Shown piece after piece: positions 1-5,972 of a DNA stretch of 27,863 bases. Every line of letters begins with the position of its first letter. Positions within the stretch are counted from its first letter, which is position 1. This stretch comes from an uncultured Actinoplanes sp. (GTDB taxonomy: Bacteria; Actinomycetota; Actinomycetes; Mycobacteriales; Micromonosporaceae): assembly GCF_934643405.1 (NCBI RefSeq), contig NZ_CAKUCL010000073.1, forward strand, positions 1-27,863. Reading direction: 5' to 3'. The notes under the pieces were generated by a model that had not been told where the DNA came from, did no database searches, and was given only the letters and a program-made list of their open reading frames with translations. A program made the translations under genes and the position numbers.

Positions 1-954
1 ACCGGCGCCGCTGGCGCTCAGGGCGAGAAGGGTGACACCGGCGCGACCGGCGCGACTGGCGCTCAGGGCGAGAAGGGCGAGAAGGGCGACAAGGGTGACA
101 CCGGCGCCGCTGGGGCCTCTGCCTTTGAAATCTGGCGGTCTATCGACGGCAACGCCTCCGGCACGGTGACCGAATTCCTGGCCGGCCTCGTCGGGGCGCA
201 GGGAGCGGTCGGGCCGCAGGGGCCGATGGGGCCGCAGGGTCAGCAAGGTCTGCCCGGCGACAAGGGCGACAAGGGTGACGCCGGCGCCCAGGGCGAGAAG
301 GGCGACACCGGCGCGACCGGCGCTCAGGGCGAGAAGGGGGACACCGGCGCCGCCGGGGTCATGGGTCCGATCGGGCCGCAGGGTGCCACCGGCGCGCAGG
401 GCGACAAGGGTGACACCGGTGCCATGGGGCCCGTCGGCCCGCAGGGTGAGGCCGGCGCCAAGGGTGACACCGGCCCGATGGGACCGGTCGGGCCGCAGGG
501 CGAAGCCGGTGCGAAGGGCGACACGGGCGCTGCCGGCGCTCAGGGCGAGAAGGGTGACACCGGCGCTGCCGGGGCGCAGGGGCCCAAGGGCGACACCGGC
601 CTTCAGGGGTCGAAGGGTGACACCGGCGCCCAGGGGCCGAAGGGTGACGCCGGGGCGCAGGGGCCCAAGGGTGACACCGGCCTTCAGGGGCCGAAGGGTG
701 ACACCGGCGCCCAGGGGCCCAAGGGTGACACGGGCGCGGCGGGTATCAGCGGGTACCGCATCGTCACCGCGACGGGAACGTCCTCGGCGACTGCGAGCTG
801 CCCGGCCGGTATGAAGGTTATCGGCGGCGGCGGTGACAGCAACGGCGCGATCGGGAGCAGCTACCCGACGTCCTCCGGTACGGCGTGGACCGTCACGCGG
901 TACACCGGCGCCAGCGGGGTCACGGCGTACGCGATCTGCGCCAATGTGAACTGA
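1..954 (+). CDS. Collagen-like Gly-X-Y repeat protein, 5' end outside window
   Basis: The reading frame is open from base 1, so the gene starts upstream of the window; a GTG at 166 is internal. The visible 317 residues begin with about 13 Gly-X-Y triplets. A non-collagenous insert follows (SAFEIWRSIDGNASGTVTEF, about residues 41-67). Then come 62 uninterrupted triplets rich in GDT, GAQ, GEK and GPK, with many KGD/KGE combinations that are known to stabilise triple helices. The last 67 residues form a globular tail (GYRIVTATGTSSATASCPAG...AYAICANVN) with two cysteines. This resembles the C-terminal cap of other actinobacterial collagen-like proteins. The insert resembles the SAYEIWL..GNTGTEADFL module of phage and bacterial collagen-repeat proteins. 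The likely role is a trimeric surface or secreted fibre; phage or tailocin fibre is an alternative. Secretion cannot be judged without the N-terminus. A strong terminator follows. Confidence 0.9.
   Translation, partial: TGAAGAQGEKGDTGATGATGAQGEKGEKGDKGDTGAAGASAFEIWRSIDGNASGTVTEFLAGLVGAQGAVGPQGPMGPQGQQGLPGDKGDKGDAGAQGEKGDTGATGAQGEKGDTGAAGVMGPIGPQGATGAQGDKGDTGAMGPVGPQGEAGAKGDTGPMGPVGPQGEAGAKGDTGAAGAQGEKGDTGAAGAQGPKGDTGLQGSKGDTGAQGPKGDAGAQGPKGDTGLQGPKGDTGAQGPKGDTGAAGISGYRIVTATGTSSATASCPAGMKVIGGGGDSNGAIGSSYPTSSGTAWTVTRYTGASGVTAYAICANVN
193..750 (+). repeat. Tandem Gly-X-Y-coding repeat tract
   Basis: 62 consecutive 9-base Gly-X-Y codon triplets. Higher-order units of 18-36 bases recur (coding GAQGEKGDTGA and GAQGPKGDTGL), often with identical codons. 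This suggests expansion by slippage or unequal recombination. It is a likely site for length variation between strains and for assembly error. Confidence 0.9.
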
Positions 955-970
955 GCGCGAGTAAGACAGA

Positions 971-1001
971 GGCGGTGCCGGCTCGTCGAGCCGGCACCGC
1001 C
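971..1001 (+). terminator. Intrinsic terminator after collagen-like gene
   Basis: A perfect 14-bp inverted repeat with a 3-base loop (arms 971-984 and 988-1001) lies 16 bases after the stop codon. It is followed by TTCGTCG rather than a U tract, which is common for high-GC actinobacterial terminators. Confidence 0.85.
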
Positions 1002-1059
1002 TTCGTCGTGGCGAGGGCCGGCGGGAAACCGGGGCAAAAGCCGTAGTCCGATCTGTTAC

Positions 1060-1069
1060 AAAAATTTTT
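1060..1069. other. A5T5 palindrome in lipoprotein upstream region
   Basis: AAAAATTTTT lies 70 bases upstream of the lipoprotein start, within the only clearly AT-rich patch of this 185-base gap. Such a tract is bent or stiff DNA. It may form part of the promoter or a nucleoid-protein (Lsr2-like) site. No convincing -35/-10 pair can be assigned. Confidence 0.3.
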
Positions 1070-1139
1070 CTGCACGATTGCTCTCGGAAGCCGTAAGGTG
1101 CCCATCTGTGATGATCCACAGAGGAAAGAGGCGGTAAGG

Positions 1140-1556
1140 GTGAGGGCACGTCACGTCTTAGTGGTGGCCGCTGCGCTGTTCGCACTGGCCGGGTGCGGGA
1201 CCAGCAGCGCGGAGGCGTCCAACGACGGGCCGGCGAAGCCGGGAGCGCAGCAGGTGGTCGATGCGATCGCTGCGAAGTGGCCGGTCCCGAACCCCAAGGA
1301 TGAGACGAGCGCCTGCAAGGCCAAGGACGGGGCGAACGCGCTCGGCTGCATCAAGCTGATCACCACTGACGCGGTCAGCGTCTACGAGTTCGCCGACGAG
1401 GCCACGGCCAAGAACTTCGCCAACCAGATGAAGGTGACCGGCGGCGACTGGCGCCCGGCGGGCCGCTTCGTGCTGGCCTGGACGGCCAAGAACCAGGAAC
1501 AGACCGACAAGGACGCTCGCACCGACATGGTCGGCATTGCCAGCGTCACCAACTGA
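1140..1556 (+). CDS. Small secreted lipoprotein of unknown function
   Basis: The 138-residue product starts at GTG 1140, preceded by the purine-rich GAGGAAAGAGGCGGTAAGG. The start at 1098 would add 14 residues ahead of the signal peptide and is less likely. VRARHVLVVAAALFALAGCG is a typical lipoprotein signal with lipobox L-A-G-C, so the mature protein should be lipid-anchored outside the membrane. The mature part (about 115 residues) is hydrophilic, has two further cysteines in a DETSACKAKDGANALGCIK segment (possible disulfide), and then a YEFADEATAKNFANQM helix. I do not recognise the family. The gene appears to stand alone between two terminators. Confidence 0.8.
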   Translation: MRARHVLVVAAALFALAGCGTSSAEASNDGPAKPGAQQVVDAIAAKWPVPNPKDETSACKAKDGANALGCIKLITTDAVSVYEFADEATAKNFANQMKVTGGDWRPAGRFVLAWTAKNQEQTDKDARTDMVGIASVTN

Positions 1557-1575
1557 CGGCGCGACGCCGAGAGAC

Positions 1576-1624
1576 GAGCGGGGCCGGTCACGCTGAGGGT
1601 GCGTCAGCGCGGCCGGTCCGGCTC
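1576..1624 (+). terminator. Terminator-like hairpin after lipoprotein gene
   Basis: Outer arms 1576-1587 and 1613-1624 pair at 10 of 12 positions. An inner CGCTGA/TCAGCG stem has a 7-base loop. It lies 20 bases after the stop and is followed by TTGTG. Confidence 0.6.
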
Positions 1625-1674
1625 GTTGTGCGTGCGCATTTTCCGTGCGGGAATGGCCGCGCGCCGTACAAAGC

Positions 1675-1708
1675 GATGTTGCCGGGTATATGAATACCCG
1701 GCAACATC
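1675..1708 (-). terminator. Terminator for the FGDKDGR-repeat gene
   Basis: A perfect 15-bp inverted repeat (1675-1689 and 1694-1708) with a 4-base loop. On the minus strand it lies about 75 bases past the stop of the repeat-protein gene and is followed by GCTTTGT. The sequence is symmetric enough to stop transcription from either side, so it may serve both converging genes. Confidence 0.8.
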
Positions 1709-1782
1709 GGGGACCTTGTGGTGGTGACCTCAGGAATTCTGCGTTTCGGCCGCCTTCCTCTTCGTCAGCTCTTCGCTATTGT

Positions 1783-2271
1783 TCAGCTGCGACGGCTGCC
1801 CCAGTTCTTGCCGTCCTGGTCGCCGTCCTTGTCGCCGAAGCGCCCGTCCTTGTCACCGAAACGCCCGTCCTTGTCGCCGAAGCGGCCGTCGCGGTGGTCC
1901 CGGTCGAAGAAGCGGTTGTTGTGGTGGCGGATGTGGTCGAAGCCGCCGCCCCAGAAGTTGCGCTCGACCTCGAGGCGCCACAGGCCCCGGCGGAAGCCGA
2001 ACCGGACGAAGTCGCAGTCGTAGTCGTCCCACTTGTTGAAGCGCTCGCCGATCCGGCCGGCGAACTCGCAGGCCCGGTGCGACCGGTAGTAGCCGGCGAC
2101 GTAGTCACGGTCGCGGTGCTGCTTGACCGTGCTGCCCTGGGTGGACTGGCTCGCCGCGGACTTCGCGGTCGCCTCGCCGGCCGAGCCGGACGCCTGCGCC
2201 GGGCCCGCCATCAGCACGGCCGCGATCAGGCCCATGCCGGACATCGTCAGAGCTCGCGTAATCTTATTCAT
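1783..2271 (-). CDS. Secreted protein with C-terminal FGDKDGR repeats
   Basis: ATG at 2271 is chosen because AAAGGGA lies 5 bases upstream and a clean Sec signal follows (MNKITRALTMSGMGLIAAVL, cleavage near PAQA-SG). A start at 2346 would bury the signal behind 25 residues. The 162-residue precursor has a central segment YYRSHRACEFAGRIGERFNK followed by WDDYDCDF, with two cysteines that could form a disulfide, and then an RNFWGGGFDHIRHHNNRFFDRDHRDGR stretch rich in His, Asp and Arg. Three exact FGDKDGR-type heptads follow, ending in NWGSRRS. Regularly spaced Asp residues suggest a cation-binding tail, but this is inference. I do not recognise the family. A strong terminator follows the gene. 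Confidence 0.8.
   Translation of the reverse strand: MNKITRALTMSGMGLIAAVLMAGPAQASGSAGEATAKSAASQSTQGSTVKQHRDRDYVAGYYRSHRACEFAGRIGERFNKWDDYDCDFVRFGFRRGLWRLEVERNFWGGGFDHIRHHNNRFFDRDHRDGRFGDKDGRFGDKDGRFGDKDGDQDGKNWGSRRS
1824..1886 (-). repeat. Three 21-bp tandem repeats coding FGDKDGR
   Basis: Units at 1824-1844, 1845-1865 and 1866-1886 differ at one to three positions. Each encodes one FGDKDGR-type heptad in frame, so copy number can change without a frameshift. A degenerate partial unit lies on each side. Confidence 0.85.
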
Positions 2272-2418
2272 CGCCGTCCCTTTCTTCGTGACATTTGAAA
2301 GGAGGGGTGTTTTTCGTGAGATCAGCAAAGCACGCGATTGCGGCATTACCCGGGGTGCAACACGCCCTAGTAATCCGGAAGATCGACAGCCGGAAAGCTA
2401 AACCCTTTATTGCGATTC

Positions 2419-2437
2419 GGATGATCGTTGATCATCC
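2419..2437. other. 8-bp inverted repeat between sigma gene and repeat-protein gene
   Basis: GGATGATC-GTT-GATCATCC is a perfect dyad 19 bases beyond the stop of the sigma gene and about 150 bases upstream of the secreted-protein start. It could be the sigma operon's terminator (no U tract on the minus strand) or an operator for the downstream gene. The remaining 184-base gap shows no clear promoter. Confidence 0.4.
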
Positions 2438-2455
2438 TTTCGGCCAGGGTCGCGC

Positions 2456-3706
2456 TCAGCCGCAGGCGGCCGCGCGCTCCAGCAGCAGCGCCCGCTCGCG
2501 CTCATTTTTCGTCATCGCGGCGGCGCGTTCGAATTCGGCTTTCGCCTCCGTGTCGCGGCCCAGCTGCGCCAGGAAGTCGCCGCGCACGCTCGGCAGCAGG
2601 TGGTACTGCCTCAGCGACGGCTCGGCCAGCAGAGGCTCCAGCACGGCGAGCCCGGCCGCGGGACCATCCGCCATGGACACGGCCACGGCGCGGTTCAGCT
2701 CCACCACCGGGGACGGCGCCACCGCGGCCAATTCGGCGTAGAGGGCTGACATCCGTACCCAATCGGTCTCCTCCGCCGTCCGCGCCCGGGCGTGCACGGC
2801 GGCGATCGCCGCCTGAAGTGTGTAGACGCCGCCGCCGAGCGCCTCGGCCTTCTCCAGCGCGGCCAGGCCGTGGGTGATGAGCAGGCGGTCCCAGCGGCGG
2901 CGGTCCTGGGCCAGCAGGGTGATCGGCTCGCCGTTCGGACCGGTGCGCGCGGCACTGCGGGACGCCTGGATCTCCAGCAGCGCGACCAGCCCGTGCACCT
3001 CGGGCTCGCGCGGCATGAGGCCGGCCAGGATGCGGGCGAGGCGCATCGCCTCCTCGCAGAGCGCGGGACGCATCCAGTCGTCGCCGGCGGTTGCCGAGTA
3101 GCCCTCGTTGAAGATCAGGTAGATGACCTCGAGCACCGAGGCGAGCCGGGCCGTGCGCTCGTCACCGGGCGGCAGCTCGAACGGCACGCCCGCCTCGGCC
3201 AGCGTCTTCTTCGCTCGGCTGATGCGCTGGCCGATCGTCGGGGACGGAACGAGGAAGGCCCGGGCGATCTCGTCGGTGGTCAGGCCACCGAGCATCCGCA
3301 GAGTGAGGGCGACCCTCGCCTCGTACGGAAGCACTGGATGGCATGCCGTGAAGATGAGCCGCAGCAGATCGTCCTCGATCTGGTCCTCCTGCTCGACCGC
3401 GTCGAATTCGGAGGTGCCGGCGATCTCGGGGCGCGCGAGGTCGGGCATGCTGCGCTCGAAGCGTTCCCGACGGCGGAGCTGATCGATCGCGCGGCGTTTC
3501 GCCGTGGTGGTCAGCCAGGCGCCGGGATTGCGCGGGACACCCTCGGACGGCCACTGCTCGAGTGCCGCCACGAGGGCGTCCTGCGCCAGCTCCTCGGCCA
3601 GGCCGATGTCGCCGACGAGCCGGGCAACGGCGGCGATGACCCGCGCGGCCTCGATCCGCCACACGGTTTCGATCGCCCGGTTCGCCTCGGTGCCCGCCAT
3701 CGGCAC
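2456..3706 (-). CDS. ECF42-type RNA polymerase sigma factor with TPR-like C-terminal extension
   Basis: The 416-residue product has sigma region 2 at about residues 18-80 (AEELAQDALVAALEQWP, then AWLTTTAKRRAIDQLRRR). Region 4 is at about 110-170 (GLTTDEIARAFLVPSPTIGQ, RISRAKKTL). A long tail from about 183 on begins VLEVIYLIFNEGYSATAGDD and ends RGDFLAQLGRDTEAKAEFER. That tail, twice the size of a normal ECF factor, is the hallmark of the ECF42 group (SigJ/YlaC-like annotations are also used). ECF42 factors work without a classical anti-sigma and are encoded beside DGPF/YCII proteins, as here. The start is GTG 3706 or ATG 3700; neither has a good ribosome site, so translation is probably coupled to the reductase gene ending 16 bases upstream. 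It is the third gene of the operon. Confidence 0.92.
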   Translation of the reverse strand: MPMAGTEANRAIETVWRIEAARVIAAVARLVGDIGLAEELAQDALVAALEQWPSEGVPRNPGAWLTTTAKRRAIDQLRRRERFERSMPDLARPEIAGTSEFDAVEQEDQIEDDLLRLIFTACHPVLPYEARVALTLRMLGGLTTDEIARAFLVPSPTIGQRISRAKKTLAEAGVPFELPPGDERTARLASVLEVIYLIFNEGYSATAGDDWMRPALCEEAMRLARILAGLMPREPEVHGLVALLEIQASRSAARTGPNGEPITLLAQDRRRWDRLLITHGLAALEKAEALGGGVYTLQAAIAAVHARARTAEETDWVRMSALYAELAAVAPSPVVELNRAVAVSMADGPAAGLAVLEPLLAEPSLRQYHLLPSVRGDFLAQLGRDTEAKAEFERAAAMTKNERERALLLERAAACG

Positions 3707-3722
3707 AACATAGCGCCGAGCC

Positions 3723-4265
3723 TCACTGAGGCGCGTACGCCAGGTTCAGCACCCCGGTCTTGAACGCCTCGTGGCTGAGCAGTCGCAACGGCTGCTGCGG
3801 CGTGTCCTCGAACAACCGCTGCCCGTGCCCGACCACGACCGGGTGCACCAGCAGGCGAAGCTCATCGAGAAGATTGTGGGCGAGCAGCCACCGTACGGTC
3901 GTGGCCGAGCCCGACAACGTGATGTCGCCGTCGTACTGGTCCTTGATCTCCCGCAACCGCCCGGCGACCTGCTCGTCGTCGCCGGACAGGATGGTCGTGT
4001 TCGACCAGGTGGCCTCGGTCAGCGAGTTCGACAGCACGTACTTCGGCACCGCGTTGATGAACGCCCCGAAGTCCTCGGTCTTGTCCGGCCAGTACTGCGA
4101 CCACTCCTGGTACAGCTTGCGGCCCATCAGGAACGCCTTGGTGTTCTCCACGCCGCGGCCGACCACGGCGCCCATCTCGTCGTCGAAGTACGAGAAGTGC
4201 CACTGATCGGGCGCCTCCACGACGTTGTCGAGCGAGATGAAGAAGTTCGAAACGATCTTTCCCAT
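3723..4265 (-). CDS. RibD C-terminal/dihydrofolate reductase-family protein
   Basis: The 180-residue protein starts MGKIVSNFFISLDNVVEAPD, the usual first strand of the RibD-C/DHFR-like superfamily. It has the conserved AFLMGRKLYQEW segment (about 47-58), TLSGSATTVRWLL (about 127-139) and LDELRLLVHPVVVGHGQRLF near the end. These proteins bind NADPH and reduce pteridine- or pyrimidine-like substrates; the substrate of this stand-alone subgroup is not known. ATG 4265 is chosen because this strand begins there; a 36-residue upstream extension in frame has no homologous look. The gene begins 13 bases after the YCII stop and 16 bases before the sigma gene, so the three are one operon. A role beside ECF42 is common in actinomycetes but uncharacterised. 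Confidence 0.9.
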   Translation of the reverse strand: MGKIVSNFFISLDNVVEAPDQWHFSYFDDEMGAVVGRGVENTKAFLMGRKLYQEWSQYWPDKTEDFGAFINAVPKYVLSNSLTEATWSNTTILSGDDEQVAGRLREIKDQYDGDITLSGSATTVRWLLAHNLLDELRLLVHPVVVGHGQRLFEDTPQQPLRLLSHEAFKTGVLNLAYAPQ

Positions 4266-4278
4266 GACACGCCCCCGT

Positions 4279-4629
4279 TCAGGAGAAGTCGGCAACCTTG
4301 CGGACCTCGATCTCGACATGGTCGAACATCTCGCCGAACCGCCGGGCCCACTCGACCGCCTCGGCCCGGTCACGGACGTCGACGATGGCGAACCCGGCGA
4401 TGACCTCCTTGGCCTCCGCGAACGGTCCGTCCACCACGGTCGCCTTGCCGTCCTTCACGGTGATCTGCGCGGCGCCCTCGGAGGTCGGCCGCAGCCCGTC
4501 GCCCATCAGCAGGACCCCGGCCTTGGTGGCCTCCTCGACGAAAGCACCCATCCGGGCGATGAACTCCGGGGTCGGCGACCAGGCGGCCGGGTCCTTGTCG
4601 TCGAACTTGTGCATCATCATGTAGCGCAC
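4279..4629 (-). CDS. YCII-related DGPF-domain protein
   Basis: The 116-residue protein matches the YCII-related/DGPF family: RYMMMHKFDDKD at the N-terminus, then MGAFVEEATKAGVLLMGDGL (about 28-47), then the signature VVDGPFAEAKEVIAGF with DGPF at 67-70, and EWARRFGEMFDHVEIEVRKV at the end. The start is GTG 4629, with AGGGAG five bases upstream. DGPF proteins are the usual genomic partner and target of ECF42 sigma factors. The biochemical function is unknown; the ferredoxin-like fold forms dimers in relatives. It is the first gene of the operon and sits directly behind the ECF42-like promoter. Confidence 0.92.
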   Translation of the reverse strand: MRYMMMHKFDDKDPAAWSPTPEFIARMGAFVEEATKAGVLLMGDGLRPTSEGAAQITVKDGKATVVDGPFAEAKEVIAGFAIVDVRDRAEAVEWARRFGEMFDHVEIEVRKVADFS

Positions 4630-4663
4630 TTCTGCTCCCTCATGGTTGGTCTTCTACCAACGC

Positions 4664-4690
4664 GTCGACCGGCTCACGGCCTTTTCGACA
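4664..4690 (-). promoter_or_regulatory. ECF42-type promoter of the YCII-reductase-sigma operon
   Basis: On the minus strand TGTCGA (4690-4685) is followed after exactly 17 bases by CGAC (4667-4664). This places transcription start near 4657 and gives a leader of about 28 bases with AGGGAG before the GTG. The published ECF42 signature, as I recall it, is TGTCGA at -35 and CGA/TC at -10, so the operon is probably autoregulated. Confidence 0.75.
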
Positions 4691-4717
4691 TTCTGAGGGA
4701 GAAAGTTTCCCGGTTCT

Positions 4718-4745
4718 GGGCGCTCTCCCGGGCGGGAGAGCGCCC
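4718..4745 (-). terminator. Terminator after the Rv0909-like gene
   Basis: A perfect 12-bp inverted repeat (4718-4729 and 4734-4745) with a 4-base loop starts 6 bases beyond the stop codon on the minus strand. It separates this gene from the ECF42 promoter just downstream. Confidence 0.85.
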
Positions 4746-4750
4746 AAGCG

Positions 4751-4933
4751 TCACTGCTGCTGCGTGTCGCCGCCGCCGGTGCGCTGCTGCGCCTGGTCCA
4801 CGCCCTTGTCGATCTGCGACGAGTACTTCTCGCCCGTGCGCTGGTCGACCTGGTCGCCGGCCTTCTCGATGCCCTGGTCGACCTGCTCGTCGTGGTCCTC
4901 GGCGAAGTCCTTCGCCTTGTCCATGAAACCCAT
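4751..4933 (-). CDS. Rv0909/MT0933-like antitoxin-family small protein
   Basis: The 60-residue acidic, Gln-rich protein MGFMDKAKDFAEDHDEQVDQ..., with a repeated DQ-GIEKAGDQVDQRTG / DKGVDQAQQRTG pattern, fits the MT0933-like antitoxin family (Rv0909 of M. tuberculosis). ATG 4933 is fixed by a perfect AGGAGG seven bases upstream. The helical, charged, repetitive composition also resembles CsbD-like stress proteins. In M. tuberculosis the partner toxin gene is adjacent; here the neighbours are a LigD-type polymerase and the terminator, and no toxin is visible. Antitoxin activity is therefore only a family label. Confidence 0.8.
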   Translation of the reverse strand: MGFMDKAKDFAEDHDEQVDQGIEKAGDQVDQRTGEKYSSQIDKGVDQAQQRTGGGDTQQQ

Positions 4934-4940
4934 GTCGGAA

Positions 4941-4946
4941 CCTCCT
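4941..4946 (-). promoter_or_regulatory. Strong Shine-Dalgarno, decides start of Rv0909-like gene
   Basis: AGGAGG on the minus strand lies seven bases before ATG 4933. This supports the 60-residue product over an 18-residue longer one. Confidence 0.85.
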
Positions 4947-4992
4947 CTTGGGGTCCCCCGGGGCATTCCCACTGCCGGCGGCGACAAACGGG

Positions 4993-5922
4993 TCAGTCCA
5001 GGGCGGGGAGTTTCTGCGCCTGCGTCAGGACGTCGTGGAACAGGTCACCCATGGTGGCGAGGCGGTCCAGGACGGTACGCATGGTGAAGCCGTCCGGCCG
5101 CAGGGTGGGGTCGTCCAGCTCGTCCCATTCGATCGGCGCGGACACCGGGCCACCGGCGGCCGGGCGCGGGCTGTACGGGGCTACCAGGGTGCGGTTGATG
5201 GCGTTCTGCGTGTAGTCGAGCCGGGCCCGGCCGCCTCGCTCACTGCGCTGCCACTTCCAGCTCACCAGATCAGGGACGACTGCTCCGACCGTACGGGAAA
5301 GACGCTCGACCCATCGCCGGGTGTCCCCGAACGTCGGGCCCGCGGTGATCGGAATCCAGATCTGAATGCCGCGCCGCCCGGTCACCTTGGGCCGGGCGGT
5401 GACGCCGAGATGCTCGAACGCGGCGCGGTGCAGCCGGGCCAGAACCAGGATGTCCTCCCACCGCGTGTTCTCACCGGGGTCGAGATCGATCAGCGCGTAG
5501 CTGGGCTGGTGCGGGCTGGCGACCGGGGACGTCCAGGGATGCCACTCCAACGCGCCGAAGTTGGCCGCCCAGACCAGCGCGGCCGGTTCGTCGACGACGA
5601 GGTAGACCTGGGTCTCGTCCGGGCCCGCCTCCGGATTGCGCCAGCGCGGCAGCCACTGCGGCGCGTGGTCGGGGACCTCCTTCTGCCAGAAGCCCTTGGT
5701 GCCGGCGCCGTCGGGATAACGGTGCAGGTTCAGGGCGCGGCCACGCAGGTAGGGCAGCAGGACGGGCGCGACCTGCGCGGTGTAGCGGAGGAAATCGCGC
5801 TTCGTGACCGGCTCCTCGCCGGGGAACAGCACCTTGTCGAGATTGGTGACCCGCAGTTCACGGCCGTGGATGTGCCAGGCGCCGGCCTTGCCGAGCTGGT
5901 CCAGTTGGCCGATATCGCCCAT
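4993..5922 (-). CDS. Stand-alone LigD-type polymerase/primase domain protein
   Basis: The 309-residue protein covers exactly one PolDom (archaeo-eukaryotic primase fold): GRELRVTNLDKVLFPGEEPVTKRDF (21-44), the metal-binding pair in ALIDLDPGE (D146, D148), and a third acidic residue in RLDYTQN (D236) that corresponds to VDWSQN of M. tuberculosis LigD. The usual SG-x-x-G-x-H nucleotide-binding strand reads TGRRGIQIWIP here, with Gln in place of His. PolDom proteins fill gaps and add ribonucleotides at breaks during Ku-dependent end joining. No Ku, nuclease or ligase domain lies in the window, so partners must be elsewhere. The start ATG 5922 has GGGAGG only one base away, so the true start may differ slightly. 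It is followed after 59 bases by the Rv0909-like gene, probably on one transcript. Confidence 0.92.
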   Translation of the reverse strand: MGDIGQLDQLGKAGAWHIHGRELRVTNLDKVLFPGEEPVTKRDFLRYTAQVAPVLLPYLRGRALNLHRYPDGAGTKGFWQKEVPDHAPQWLPRWRNPEAGPDETQVYLVVDEPAALVWAANFGALEWHPWTSPVASPHQPSYALIDLDPGENTRWEDILVLARLHRAAFEHLGVTARPKVTGRRGIQIWIPITAGPTFGDTRRWVERLSRTVGAVVPDLVSWKWQRSERGGRARLDYTQNAINRTLVAPYSPRPAAGGPVSAPIEWDELDDPTLRPDGFTMRTVLDRLATMGDLFHDVLTQAQKLPALD

Positions 5923-5972
5923 GCCTCCCGATTACCCGCCGGCGGCGGCGGCACGCCTGTCCGCTTCGGCGC

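Noticed and set aside
324..524. Minus-strand frame with GPTGPIGP-type repeats opposite the collagen gene
   Set aside because: It is the antisense image of the Gly-Pro-rich codons; no ribosome site or independent start.
1824..1886. Short direct repeats considered as a CRISPR-like array
   Set aside because: The 21-bp units are contiguous without spacers and in frame with a secreted protein.
2383..2388. A second TGTCGA on the minus strand, upstream of the repeat-protein gene, as another ECF42 promoter
   Set aside because: No CGAC or CGTC lies at 16-18 bases; the nearest is CGTG, so the match is probably chance.
2295..2741. Plus-strand frame with a perfect AAAGGAGG ahead of GTG 2316
   Set aside because: The SD-like run is attractive, but the frame runs antisense into the sigma gene, gives a low-complexity Ser/Arg/Ala product and has no recognisable domain.
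2792..3763. Long plus-strand frame (323 residues) opposite the sigma gene
   Set aside because: Composition is typical of an antisense frame in GC-rich DNA; the minus-strand sigma factor is complete and recognisable.
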